Shown: piece by piece, positions 54,147-63,142 of the stretch
Layout of the letters: the number at the start of each line of letters is the position of its first letter
Numbering within the stretch: the stretch's first letter is position 1
DNA from: Natronomicrosphaera sp040876735
Lineage (GTDB): Bacteria; Planctomycetota; Phycisphaerae; Phycisphaerales; Phycisphaeraceae
Assembly (NCBI GenBank): GCA_040876735.1
Contig: JBBDPC010000005.1
Location: 62,001-126,000, forward strand
Direction of reading: 5' to 3'
DNA length: 64,000 nt
The notes under the pieces: model-generated
Told to the model about the DNA's origin: nothing
Database searches by the model: none
Seen by the model: the letters and a program-made list of their open reading frames with translations, nothing else
Position numbers and translations under genes: made by a program

Positions 54147-56510
54147 ATGACCGTGCGTGCCGCGGTGCTCGGGTTGGGGCTGGCGCTGCTGATCGCGGCG
54201 AGCACCTACTACAATGACTGGATCATCCAGCAGACACCGCTCATCGGCAGCCAGTTGCCGATCTCGGTATTCGGCGGCATGAGCCTGGCGCTGCTGGCGG
54301 TAAACCCGCTGCTGCAGCGGCTTCGCCCGGCTTGGTCGCTGAGGCGCGGGGAGGCGGCGGTGATCGTGGCGTTGGGCCTGGCCGGGTGCGGGTTCGCCGG
54401 CAGTTTCTACCGCTTCCTGCCGGGGCTGGTGGCAGCGCCGAGTCATTACCACGCGTCGATGCCGCACTGGCAGTCGGCGCAGATCATGTCCTACGTCCCC
54501 GGCGGCTCGCATGCGTTGGCGGCAGGGTCTGTCACGGACTGGGGAGACCTGGCGGAGAGGGTGGTCGCCGAGCGGGAGCGTTCGACCGGGGCCGGCCGGT
54601 TGTATCGGGCCCTGAGCCCGGAGGGCCGCCGTGCCTGGCAGGAGGCGGCGGACCGGCGGGTGGATGCAAGCCTGACGCAGGCGCTGGTGCGCAGCGCCAA
54701 CCAGGCGCTGGCCGCCGGCGCGGTGGCGGGCGACCCCGGCGCGCCGGCCGAGGCGAACCTCCGGGCCGGGCGCGACGCGCTGGTGGCGGCGATGCCGGCG
54801 CTGGTGCTGCCGCCGCCGCGGGGCGAGCCGTGGCTGGTAGGAGCCGGCCAGGCAGACCATCCGGCGGTGCAGTCGCTGATCGCCGGGCATGACGCGCCGC
54901 AGGCAGTGCCGGACCCGGCCGAGGTGCCGTGGGCGGCGTGGTGGCCGGTGATGTCCACGCTGAGCGCGGCGGTGGTACTGCTGGCGGTGGCGGGTGTGGG
55001 TCTGGCACTGGTGGTGCATCCGCAATGGAGTCGGCACGAGCTGCTCGCCTATCCGGTGGCGCGGTTTGTGAATCTGTTGAGTCAAACCGATGATCGCAGC
55101 GGGCTGCCGGCACTGGCGCGCAGCGGGCTGTTCTGGATCGGGCTGGGGGCGATGGTCGTGCTGCACCTGGTCAACGGACTGCATCACTACATCCCGGCCG
55201 TGCCACCGATCACCCGAAGCCTGGACCTGGCGCCGCTGGGTGAGTTGTTTCCCACGGCCAGTCGCGTGCCCGGCTCGTGGGGCGTGTTCTGGGTGATGGT
55301 GTATCCCACCGTCGTGGCGTTCTCCTGTTTCATTGATCGGCGGACCTCGCTGAGCCTGGGATTGACGAGCCTGGCGTGGGTGATGTTCGCGGCGGCGTTG
55401 CTGTCGCAGGGCGTTGCCATCAGCACCGATCGCATGGAAACCGGGGCGGGCAATTTCCTGCGCCTGGGCTCTTTCCTGGCGATGGCGGCGGTGATCGGCT
55501 ACACCGGCCGGTGGTACTACTTTCAGGTCATCCGGGGCGCGGTCACCCTCGGTCGGTCGGGCCGGTCACCTCAATCGGCGATCTGGGGGGCGTGGCTGCT
55601 GACCGCGGCGACGGCGCTGGGGGTGGTGTCGCTGGTGCGGATGGGCTTTTCGCCGATGCTGGCGGTGATGACCGCGGGCCTGGCACTGCTGATCTGGCTG
55701 GTGTTGGCGCGGATCGTTGCGGAGACGGGCATGTTCCTCATGGCTGGTCCGCTCCTGCCGACCGGCGTGGTTGTGGGACTGCTGGGCGCGGACGCGATCA
55801 ACCCGACGCAGTTCGTGCTCATCGCCGTGGCCGGGTTCGCACTGCTGGGCGACAGCAAGGACCACCTGACGCTGTTCGCCGTCAACGCCTTGAAGATGAC
55901 CGACGACGCGGGCACGCGCCCCTCGCGCGCGGCCCCGGCGTTTCTGCTCACTGCTTTGGCCGGGTTCGCGCTGGCCACGCTGATGACGCTAACGGTGATC
56001 TACCACTTCGGCCTTCCACGCGACGGCATGGCCGGTTATGCCAACGAGCTTGTGCCGATCAGCAGCTTCGATCTCGCTTCGCGGCACAGCGAGGCACTGC
56101 TGACCGCCGGCACGCTCGCCGAGGCGATGCAGATGAGCGACGCCGACCGCCTCCGCGCCTTCGCACCGGACACGGAATCCCTCGGCTGGCTCGCCCTCGG
56201 CTTTGTGCTGGTGATCGGCTGCGCCGTGGCCCGGCTGAGGCTGCCCTGGTGGCCGCTGCATCCGGTGCTCTTTCTACTCTGGGGCACGTGGGGCGCGGCC
56301 TGCTTCTCAACGTCGCTGTTGATCGGCTGGGCGATCAAGTCGGCGGTGGTGGGTTGTGCGGGCGTGGCCGGCTACCGAAAGCTCGTGCCCCTGGCGGTGG
56401 GTGTCATCGCCGGCGAGTTGATGATGGGGCTTTTCTGGATGATCGTGGCGACGATCTATTTCCAGCGCACCGGCATCCGCCCGCCGATGTACGCCGTGTT
56501 CCCGATCTGA
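54147..56510 (+). CDS. DUF6785-like polytopic membrane protein, possible transporter
   Basis: A 787-residue protein with AAGGG before ATG 54147. About 14 membrane helices are visible. The beginning, STYYNDWIIQQTPLIGSQLP then ISVFG, and IMSYVPGGSHALAAG recall the DUF6785/DUF6784 membrane proteins common in planctomycete and lentisphaeral glycan loci; this recognition is from memory of the family, not a search. A large soluble loop lies at about residues 110-260, and VARIVAETGMFLMAGPLLP and LLGDSKDHLTLFAVN are conserved-looking. It is cotranscribed with the GH27 enzyme. An oligosaccharide transporter or an exopolysaccharide-related function are both possible; neither is proven. Confidence 0.78.
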   Translation: MTVRAAVLGLGLALLIAASTYYNDWIIQQTPLIGSQLPISVFGGMSLALLAVNPLLQRLRPAWSLRRGEAAVIVALGLAGCGFAGSFYRFLPGLVAAPSHYHASMPHWQSAQIMSYVPGGSHALAAGSVTDWGDLAERVVAERERSTGAGRLYRALSPEGRRAWQEAADRRVDASLTQALVRSANQALAAGAVAGDPGAPAEANLRAGRDALVAAMPALVLPPPRGEPWLVGAGQADHPAVQSLIAGHDAPQAVPDPAEVPWAAWWPVMSTLSAAVVLLAVAGVGLALVVHPQWSRHELLAYPVARFVNLLSQTDDRSGLPALARSGLFWIGLGAMVVLHLVNGLHHYIPAVPPITRSLDLAPLGELFPTASRVPGSWGVFWVMVYPTVVAFSCFIDRRTSLSLGLTSLAWVMFAAALLSQGVAISTDRMETGAGNFLRLGSFLAMAAVIGYTGRWYYFQVIRGAVTLGRSGRSPQSAIWGAWLLTAATALGVVSLVRMGFSPMLAVMTAGLALLIWLVLARIVAETGMFLMAGPLLPTGVVVGLLGADAINPTQFVLIAVAGFALLGDSKDHLTLFAVNALKMTDDAGTRPSRAAPAFLLTALAGFALATLMTLTVIYHFGLPRDGMAGYANELVPISSFDLASRHSEALLTAGTLAEAMQMSDADRLRAFAPDTESLGWLALGFVLVIGCAVARLRLPWWPLHPVLFLLWGTWGAACFSTSLLIGWAIKSAVVGCAGVAGYRKLVPLAVGVIAGELMMGLFWMIVATIYFQRTGIRPPMYAVFPI

Positions 56511-56556
56511 CGGGGCACGCGGAACGAGGCGCACGCTTGACAGCCTGACCGCCGGT

Positions 56557-56576
56557 GGTAGATTCCACGTGAAACC
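56557..56576 (+). promoter_or_regulatory. CACGTG palindromic operator, site 5
   Basis: GGTAGATTCCACGTGAAACC, centred on CACGTG at 56566-56571, lies 153 bases upstream of the rhamnosidase gene at 56730, in a 219-base gap without genes. Confidence 0.62.
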
Positions 56577-56729
56577 TCAACGTCGTCCGGCGATGCGTGT
56601 CACCCACGGCACTTCCCGACGGGTGAGACGGCTTGCCCTCGACCGATCATGGGCGAGGCACGCGGAGGTGATCCAAGTGAGATTGACGTTGAGTCGAATG
56701 CACTTTCCTTGAGTTGAGCAACCTGACGC

Positions 56730-59477
56730 ATGAATACACCCTCCCCTGTCACAGTGGAGCATCTGACCTGCGAGTCGGCTCATCACCCCTTGGGCCTGCA
56801 GACCCGCCACCCGCGGTTCGGCTGGCAATGGGAACACACCACACGCGGGCAGAGGCAGCGGGCGTATCAGGTGCGCGTCGCCAGTTCGCCGGAACTGCTC
56901 GAATCGGGACAGGCGGACCTGTGGGACAGCGGGCAGGTGGCGTCCAACGAGCAGTGCCAGGTGGTGTACGCCGGTGTGCCGCTGCACTCGCGGCAGCAGT
57001 GCTGGTGGACCGTACGCGTCTGGGACGATGATGGCCAGGCCAGCGCCTGGGCGACGCCGAGGTGGTTCGAATTGGCGCTGCTGGGCGATGATGACTGGCA
57101 CGCGGAGTGGCTGGGACAACCGGCAGGCTGGAGCGGGCGGGCGATCTACTTCCGTTGTCCGGTGAAGGTGGACAAGCCGGTGCGGCGGGCGCGGGCTTAC
57201 GTGGCCGGTCTGGGTTGCCACGAACTGCGTATCAATGGGCGCAAGGTCGGTGACAGCGTGCTCGACCCGGCCACAACGGTCTACATTGAGCGCGTGCTCT
57301 ATGCGACGCATGACGTGACGAAGCATCTGCATGCCGGGGCAAACGTGGTGGGTGTGATCGTCGGCAACGGCTGGTACGGCATGCCGCGCCTGCGTTTGCA
57401 GATGCACATCGACTTCGACGATGGGACGACGCAGTGCGTTTCGACGCAGCGGGCCGACGGCCCGGGCTGGAACATCGCGGTCGGCGGTGTGGTGCATCAC
57501 GGTCTTTACGATGGTGAAACCCACGACGCCCGGCTCGAAGACGAGGGGTGGGACACCGCGGCCTACGACGACCACAAGGCCGCGAAGTTCGCGGCCGATC
57601 AGCGGCGCGAAGGTCGGGTCATGCGATGGACGATGGCGTCGGCGGTCGACGCGCCCGGTGGCCGGATGACGGCGCAGTCTCTTGAGCCGATGCGCGTGGT
57701 CCAGACGCTTCCGGCACGCAAGGTGACGCAGCCACGGCCGGGCGTGTGGGTACTGGACTTCGGCACGAACATGGCCGGCTGGGCGCGTCTGCAAGTGCAA
57801 GGCGAACGGGGCACGAAAGTGACATTGTGCTTCGCCGAGACGCTGCGCGACGATGGCACAATCAATCAGGACAACCTTTACATCGCCGACGCGTGTGATA
57901 CGTACATCCTCAAGGGCGGCGATGAGCCGGAGATGTATGAACCGCGGTTCACGTACCACGGCTTCCGGTATGTGCAGGTCGAGGGGCTCCCTGTCGAGCC
58001 GGACGAGCGAACCGTGCAGGCGCGGGTGGTCCGGTCGGACGTGGCCCGGCGCGGGACATTCGCGTGCAGCGACGAACGGCTGACGCGCATCCACCGCATG
58101 GTCGTCCAGACTGAAGCGAGCAACCTGCACGGCATTCCCACCGATTGCCCGCAGCGGGCCGAGCGAATGGGCTGGTTGAACGACATGACCGCGCGGTCGG
58201 AGCAGGCGGCGCTCAACTTCGACATGACGCGGTTCTACAGCAAGTTCGTCGACGACATCGGCGATGCCCAGTCACCAGCAGGTGAGCTGCCAGACACGGT
58301 GCCGTTCCGGTGGGGATACCGCCGCGCCGATCCGGTGGCGATCGGCTATCTGATGATCCCCTGGCTGCTGCATCGCCATAGCGGTGACAAGCGGCTGCTC
58401 GAGCGACACTATGAAGGCATGATCGCATGGGTGGAATGTCTGGCATCGTTGGCGCCAGAAGGCATTCTCGAACTCAGCCGGTGGGGCGACTGGTCGGAAC
58501 CCAGCGGCGACCCGACGAAGATCGTTCCCCCGGTGTCAAAACGAACGCCTGGTACGCTGGTGTCGACGGCATTTCTGGCACAGCATCTGCGACTGCTGGC
58601 GCGGATTGCTGGCGTGCTGGACAAGGGCAAGGACGCGAAGGAGTATGCAGCGCGCGCCGACGCGATCGCCGAAGCGTTCAACCGCCGGTTCTGGGACGCC
58701 TCGCACGGCGTCTACGGCAGCGGGAGCCAGGCGTGCAGCGCCATCGCATTGGCGTTTGATCTCGTGCCGGCCGACCGGATCGAGCGCGTAGTCCAGCACC
58801 TCGCCGCGGACGTGATCGCCCACGATTGTCACCTCAGTACCGGCAACATCGCCACGAAGTACCTGCTCGAAGTGCTCAGCGCCCATGGCCGGCATGATCT
58901 CGCTTGCGCGCTGGCGATGCAGACGACGTACCCAAGTTGGGGCTTCATGCTCGACCACGGTGCGACCACGCTTTGGGAACGCTGGGAGCACGCCACAGGC
59001 GGTGGCATGAACTCGCACAACCACCCGATGCTCGGTTCCGTTGGCTCATGGTTCTACAAACATCTCGCCGGCATCGACGTGGCTGACGACGGTGTGGCCT
59101 GCGACCGCCTTGCATTCCGACCCCAGCCTGCGCCATCGATCGAGCATGCGCATGCCGAGTTGAAAACGGTGCGCGGCGTTGCGTCGCTCGCATGGCGGCA
59201 GGCGGGTGAGCAACTGCAGGTCACCGCCCGTGTGCCCTTCGGCGCCACGGCCACGTTGACGCTGCCATGGCGCGAGCGCGGGGCGGCGGCGGTGCTGACC
59301 GAGGGTGACGCCACACTGTGGCCAACCACCTCGGCCGTGCGGCCCGACGGCGTGCAGGCGGTCGAGGCCGAGGTCGACTGCGTGCAGGTGACGCTCGGCG
59401 GCGGCCATTATGACTTTCAACTGGCAAGCCGCGACGCCGCTTCCGCACCGCTTGACGAAGAGTCGACCCGGGCCTGA
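56730..59477 (+). CDS. GH78 alpha-L-rhamnosidase
   Basis: A 915-residue protein with all parts of a bacterial GH78 enzyme and the usual length. It has an N-terminal Ig-like domain (LTCESAHHPLGLQTRHPRFG), a Bac_rhamnosid_N-type beta domain (RARAYVAGLGCHELRINGRK, DGETHDARLEDEGWD), a second beta domain (WVLDFGTNMAGWARLQVQG), and the six-hairpin barrel. The active-site signature GIPTDCPQRAERMGWLNDMT is at about residues 469-488; GDWSEPSGDPTK and TTLWERWEH follow. There is no signal peptide, so it releases L-rhamnose from imported oligosaccharides. It appears monocistronic and follows CACGTG site 5. It is more canonical than 49510..52020, suggesting different linkages. Confidence 0.95.
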   Translation: MNTPSPVTVEHLTCESAHHPLGLQTRHPRFGWQWEHTTRGQRQRAYQVRVASSPELLESGQADLWDSGQVASNEQCQVVYAGVPLHSRQQCWWTVRVWDDDGQASAWATPRWFELALLGDDDWHAEWLGQPAGWSGRAIYFRCPVKVDKPVRRARAYVAGLGCHELRINGRKVGDSVLDPATTVYIERVLYATHDVTKHLHAGANVVGVIVGNGWYGMPRLRLQMHIDFDDGTTQCVSTQRADGPGWNIAVGGVVHHGLYDGETHDARLEDEGWDTAAYDDHKAAKFAADQRREGRVMRWTMASAVDAPGGRMTAQSLEPMRVVQTLPARKVTQPRPGVWVLDFGTNMAGWARLQVQGERGTKVTLCFAETLRDDGTINQDNLYIADACDTYILKGGDEPEMYEPRFTYHGFRYVQVEGLPVEPDERTVQARVVRSDVARRGTFACSDERLTRIHRMVVQTEASNLHGIPTDCPQRAERMGWLNDMTARSEQAALNFDMTRFYSKFVDDIGDAQSPAGELPDTVPFRWGYRRADPVAIGYLMIPWLLHRHSGDKRLLERHYEGMIAWVECLASLAPEGILELSRWGDWSEPSGDPTKIVPPVSKRTPGTLVSTAFLAQHLRLLARIAGVLDKGKDAKEYAARADAIAEAFNRRFWDASHGVYGSGSQACSAIALAFDLVPADRIERVVQHLAADVIAHDCHLSTGNIATKYLLEVLSAHGRHDLACALAMQTTYPSWGFMLDHGATTLWERWEHATGGGMNSHNHPMLGSVGSWFYKHLAGIDVADDGVACDRLAFRPQPAPSIEHAHAELKTVRGVASLAWRQAGEQLQVTARVPFGATATLTLPWRERGAAAVLTEGDATLWPTTSAVRPDGVQAVEAEVDCVQVTLGGGHYDFQLASRDAASAPLDEESTRA

Positions 59478-59842
59478 GGCGCGCTTTCAGCCAACTGCGA
59501 TATCAGGGCAACCGCCTCCGGCCGAAGGACATCCACGGCACGAGCAACGGCCTCCCAGGGCACGACGGGTAATTCGGCAAAGAAACGCGGACCTTCCGGT
59601 GACGCCACACACGCCCCGCGCCTCGGCGTCGTCGAGGAGGAAAAGTGGCTGGGAGTCATTGATTGGCGGTGGCAGAGCACGAAGGACGTCCGCCCCGTTT
59701 CCTACCAGGGCAGCGGCGGCTCCGGACACCTGCAGACCTCGGCCACCGAGTTGCCTGAGACAACTATCCCCACAGCCAGGACAATCAACAGGAGCTTCGC
59801 AGGAACGGGCAACCTCACGGTCGCCCCCGTGGTTGCATCGCT
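59478..59842. other. Region without a recognisable gene
   Basis: 365 bases between convergent genes. Short frames on both strands lack ribosome sites and domains. No terminator hairpin or repeat was recognised. Confidence 0.4.
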
Positions 59843-60694
59843 TCACTCCCGTACCACGTGATCTTCGTCGCGTGTGATCGGCTCGCGATCCGATGCCGCA
59901 TCACTGAACACGACACCGTCGCCGAAATCCAGCTCAACATTGCGCACCTCAACCCGCATCCAGACCAACCCTGCGCCGGGCGGACGGTGGGTGCTATATC
60001 TCACCTCGTCCGTGACCGTCAGCGTCGCCTCCAGACGCCCGCCGTTGTCCTCGGCGCGTGCCAACAGGCGATCCAGGGCCTGGAGATCTTCCCCGCGGAG
60101 CCTCAGCGAGCTGCGGTGCTCGGCGCCCAGCAGTTCCGGCAGACCTCTGAGGTTCAGAAGACGCGGATCAAATTCGAATCCCTCGCCGACGTGAACTCGC
60201 TCACGGTTGAGCGGCACCATAACCCGGCTTGTCCGCCGCACATGTTGGCTGAGATCGAGAAGCTGGATGCCTTGGTGTCCAAAAATCTTCGACAGACGTT
60301 CTCCATCGAAATCCTCCCCGCGCAGGTGCTCCAACGTCACGAGCCCCACGTATTGTTCACTGTTGGGCTGGCCCTCTGCCATCTTGTCCGGGTCCCAAGC
60401 ACTGCGTAATTGAAAATCCGCACCTGCGGGCGCGTGCTTATGAAAATAGGCAAGGCCTTCGAACATCGCGTCGGCCGTCCCAAACTCGGCCCGGGGAAAT
60501 CCTAGGAGCATGACGTAGCCCACCGGCTCAGCCGGCTCTTCCAGCACGGCGGCGAGGCCCGCACCAGCATCCTCACTGATGGCCTCATCCTCATCCGCCA
60601 CCACGGGACCCGCGATCAGGTTCAGGATCACGGCGGCAAAGAGGGCCGGCACCCACATCGACAGCGGGCCGACTGTGTGAATGTACTGCCGCAT
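59843..60694 (-). CDS. Exported protein of unknown function
   Basis: A 283-residue protein starting at ATG 60694, with AAGGA about ten bases upstream and a signal peptide (MWVPALFAAVILNLIAGPVVA). After an acidic linker it reads as a mixed alpha/beta domain: PVGYVMLLGFPRAEFGTADA then MFEGLAYFHKHAPAGADF, and later RLEATLTVTDEVRYSTHRPP. The end is beta-rich (VWMRVEVRNVELDFGDGVVF). No family was recognised. It ends a leftward group after the beta-helix gene 60857..63079, 162 bases apart. An envelope role tied to that glycan group is inferred only from position. Confidence 0.75.
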   Translation of the reverse strand: MRQYIHTVGPLSMWVPALFAAVILNLIAGPVVADEDEAISEDAGAGLAAVLEEPAEPVGYVMLLGFPRAEFGTADAMFEGLAYFHKHAPAGADFQLRSAWDPDKMAEGQPNSEQYVGLVTLEHLRGEDFDGERLSKIFGHQGIQLLDLSQHVRRTSRVMVPLNRERVHVGEGFEFDPRLLNLRGLPELLGAEHRSSLRLRGEDLQALDRLLARAEDNGGRLEATLTVTDEVRYSTHRPPGAGLVWMRVEVRNVELDFGDGVVFSDAASDREPITRDEDHVVRE

Positions 60695-60856
60695 GCTGCT
60701 TGATCCTTTCGCTCGCCAATCACCTCGGGCGGAATGCTGAACTGCTTGGCCGCCTTGAGTCGCTCTCGCTGGTTCTGCTCTTTATCGAGCAAGCGATCCA
60801 GGACCTCGACATTCCCGATCTCTTCCCGATCATCTTCAGTTGCCCCGCACGACACC

Positions 60857-63079
60857 TCAACGGGTTTTCATATTTCCATCGAACCCGCGCTCCGGGACGA
60901 CAGGCCAGACGGTGAGGTTCACGTGCTTGCCGGGCTCGATCTCCTGGAACGGCCCGGGCAGCGGCGAAGCCTCCGGCACCGGCTGACCAAAGAAATCGCT
61001 GTCGATGCCCTCGACCGGCTGGCATTGCACCTCGCCAAGCGCCTTGTCGAACTTGAACTGGAAGTTCAAGCGGTGCACGTTCAGGCCGTCGCGGATGGTG
61101 GCGGTCGGCTTCGAATGCTGGTCGTTGCCGCTGACCGCCCGCCAGAGCTCGAGGTTCAGCAGGTAGTGGTCGGTCCACTGTTCGAGGTTGGGCCAGTCCT
61201 TCTCCGGCACGCCGGCCTGCTTGAGCAAGTCGACCATCTGCTCGCGCAGGCGCGTCTTGGTCATGGCGGGGAAGTCCAGGTGCCGCTGCATGGGGGCCAT
61301 GTGGCTGACGCTGGTGATCTGGAACAACGGCGGCTGCGGACCGGAGCCTTCGTCGAGGTATTCGCCGCCGCCCATGAGCAGGTTGCCGTCGCTGGTGTTG
61401 TTGCCCGCCGCCTCCCAGGGCAGCGGGTAGCCGATTGCGCCGGCGCGGTTGCCCAGGATCATGTTGTTGAAAGTCTTGATGTCCCAGCAGCCTTTTTCGG
61501 GCTTGACGCGGGGGGTGGCGTAGGCGAACCAGACGCCGAAGTTGGCGTTGGCGTAGAGCAGGTTGTGGGCGATGGTGATATCGGTGACGTCGTGGCCGTA
61601 GATCCCGTCGCCCTGGCGGGTGTGGGCGATGATGTTGTGGTCGATCAGGCAGGGCCCGCTGCCGATTTCCATGTTGATGCCGGACCACGTGTTGTTGACG
61701 ATGACGTTGCGGGTGATGCGGCTGCCGCGCCACTGGTTGTCGAGCCAGATGCCGTGGGCGTCGTTGTCGCGGATGAGGTTGCCTTCGATGACGCAGTCGA
61801 AGCAGAAGTGAAACTTGATGCCGGCGAACTCCCACCAGGGGCTGGTCCAGCCGTCGCAGTTGTTGCGTTCGATGACGTTGTGCAGCACCTGCGTGCAGTA
61901 GTGGCCGTGGCCGGTGAGGCCGCAGTGGCCGTTGTCGCTGATGGTGTTGTGGCGGATGAGGTGGTAGCCGCCCTTTTGCGCCAGCGCGTGCAGGCGCGTG
62001 AACTTGTGCGAGCTGCGGATGTCCTCGTCATTGTCCCACGGCGCTTCGGGGAACTCGGCCTGCTGCGCGGGGTCGCCTTCCGTACCGCAGTCGATGCCGA
62101 CGCTCTTGGCGTGACGGATGGTGCAGTGCTCGATCACCCAGTGATGGCCCGACCGGGTGGAGAGCGCGCCGGTCTGGGCCCATGAGGATCGGCCCCAACT
62201 CGGGGTCTGGTTGGCGGCGTGCTCGATGGTCAGGCCGCGGAGCGTGATGTATCCCAGGCCGCGCTTCAACGGCGCAAAAACCGTGTGGCGCACGCTCAAC
62301 TCCACGAGGTGGCTGTTCAGGTCGCGGGCATGCGCCGGCGGGTGGAGCAGGATGGCCTCTCCGTCGGGATCGACCATCCACGTGCCGGGGGTGCGGGCGA
62401 GTTCTTTGAACATTTCCACTTCGCGCATCGGCACGCCGTCGATGAACAGTTGCCCGAGCGTCGTGCGGTAACGGGCACGGCTCGGCTTCGCAATCTCGTC
62501 CATCTCGCGTTCAAGCGTTTCCAACCGTTGTCCAGCGGGAGTCAGCATGCCGTTTTCGCTGACAGCCTTGTCACCAGAGTCGGCCATCGCCTGCCGCGCC
62601 TTTTCGACGCGCCGCTCGGCTTGCTCGATCACTGCCTGATGAGGTCGAGCGATCTGGCTGCGATTGAAATTGAGAAGATAGGGATTGAAGTCGGCATAGA
62701 GCGATGCATCGCATACGCCGTGATAGGCCTTGGCGCCAAAGTCGACGTCAGCGAGCGACCCGCGCAGCACTGCAGGCATCTCCGGAACAGAGGCCCACTC
62801 GGGGGTGAACTCTTCTGATCCACGGAGGGCAACATGCTCTCCGGGCGCGGCTTGGTAGGTGATGGGCCGGCCTTTCTCACCGCCGTATGCCGGAGCCACG
62901 CGCTCGCGGTAAATCCCTTGATGGATGCGAATCGTATCGCCCGGCCGAGCCTGGGCGGCGGCGGCGGAGATGGTTTTCAGGGGCGCTTTGGCGTCCCCAT
63001 GGTTGTGGTCATCGGCCGCAGCATGACGCTGCGCCACGATCCAGGTACGGGTTTGGGTGGTGGTGTTGATGGATGTCAT
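60857..63079 (-). CDS. Right-handed beta-helix protein without signal peptide
   Basis: A 740-residue protein from ATG 63079; an in-frame stop lies just upstream, so no signal peptide is hidden. It begins directly with the DUF1565-like entry (APLKTISAAAAQARPGDTI then RIHQGIYRERVAPAYGG). A helical insertion (about 145-200, ERRVEKARQAMADSGDKA) follows, then parallel beta-helix coils: YITLRGLTIEHAANQTPSWG, WVIEHCTIRHAKSVGIDCG, CVIEGNLIRDNDAHGIWL, SRITRNVIVNNTWSGINME, DITIAHNLLYANANFGVWF. It is related to 22721..25063 but lacks the signal and FnIII-like end and has a different C-terminal domain. Location is therefore unclear: cytoplasmic, or exported another way. Confidence 0.84.
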   Translation of the reverse strand: MTSINTTTQTRTWIVAQRHAAADDHNHGDAKAPLKTISAAAAQARPGDTIRIHQGIYRERVAPAYGGEKGRPITYQAAPGEHVALRGSEEFTPEWASVPEMPAVLRGSLADVDFGAKAYHGVCDASLYADFNPYLLNFNRSQIARPHQAVIEQAERRVEKARQAMADSGDKAVSENGMLTPAGQRLETLEREMDEIAKPSRARYRTTLGQLFIDGVPMREVEMFKELARTPGTWMVDPDGEAILLHPPAHARDLNSHLVELSVRHTVFAPLKRGLGYITLRGLTIEHAANQTPSWGRSSWAQTGALSTRSGHHWVIEHCTIRHAKSVGIDCGTEGDPAQQAEFPEAPWDNDEDIRSSHKFTRLHALAQKGGYHLIRHNTISDNGHCGLTGHGHYCTQVLHNVIERNNCDGWTSPWWEFAGIKFHFCFDCVIEGNLIRDNDAHGIWLDNQWRGSRITRNVIVNNTWSGINMEIGSGPCLIDHNIIAHTRQGDGIYGHDVTDITIAHNLLYANANFGVWFAYATPRVKPEKGCWDIKTFNNMILGNRAGAIGYPLPWEAAGNNTSDGNLLMGGGEYLDEGSGPQPPLFQITSVSHMAPMQRHLDFPAMTKTRLREQMVDLLKQAGVPEKDWPNLEQWTDHYLLNLELWRAVSGNDQHSKPTATIRDGLNVHRLNFQFKFDKALGEVQCQPVEGIDSDFFGQPVPEASPLPGPFQEIEPGKHVNLTVWPVVPERGFDGNMKTR

Positions 63080-63142
63080 GACATAAAACTTTCATCGTGT
63101 GCGATGCGATGCTCGCATACTGGCTAACAGAAACATGAACTC

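Noticed and set aside
60628..60855. 75-codon minus-strand frame with a GTG start between 59843..60694 and 60857..63079
   Set aside because: Its first 50 residues look helical and protein-like, but there is no good ribosome site and it overlaps the start of the next gene by 67 bases; too weak to call.
59835..60920. Further CACGTG hexamers (about 59858 and 60917)
   Set aside because: They lie inside coding sequence and lack the flanking GATTT/AACC palindrome.
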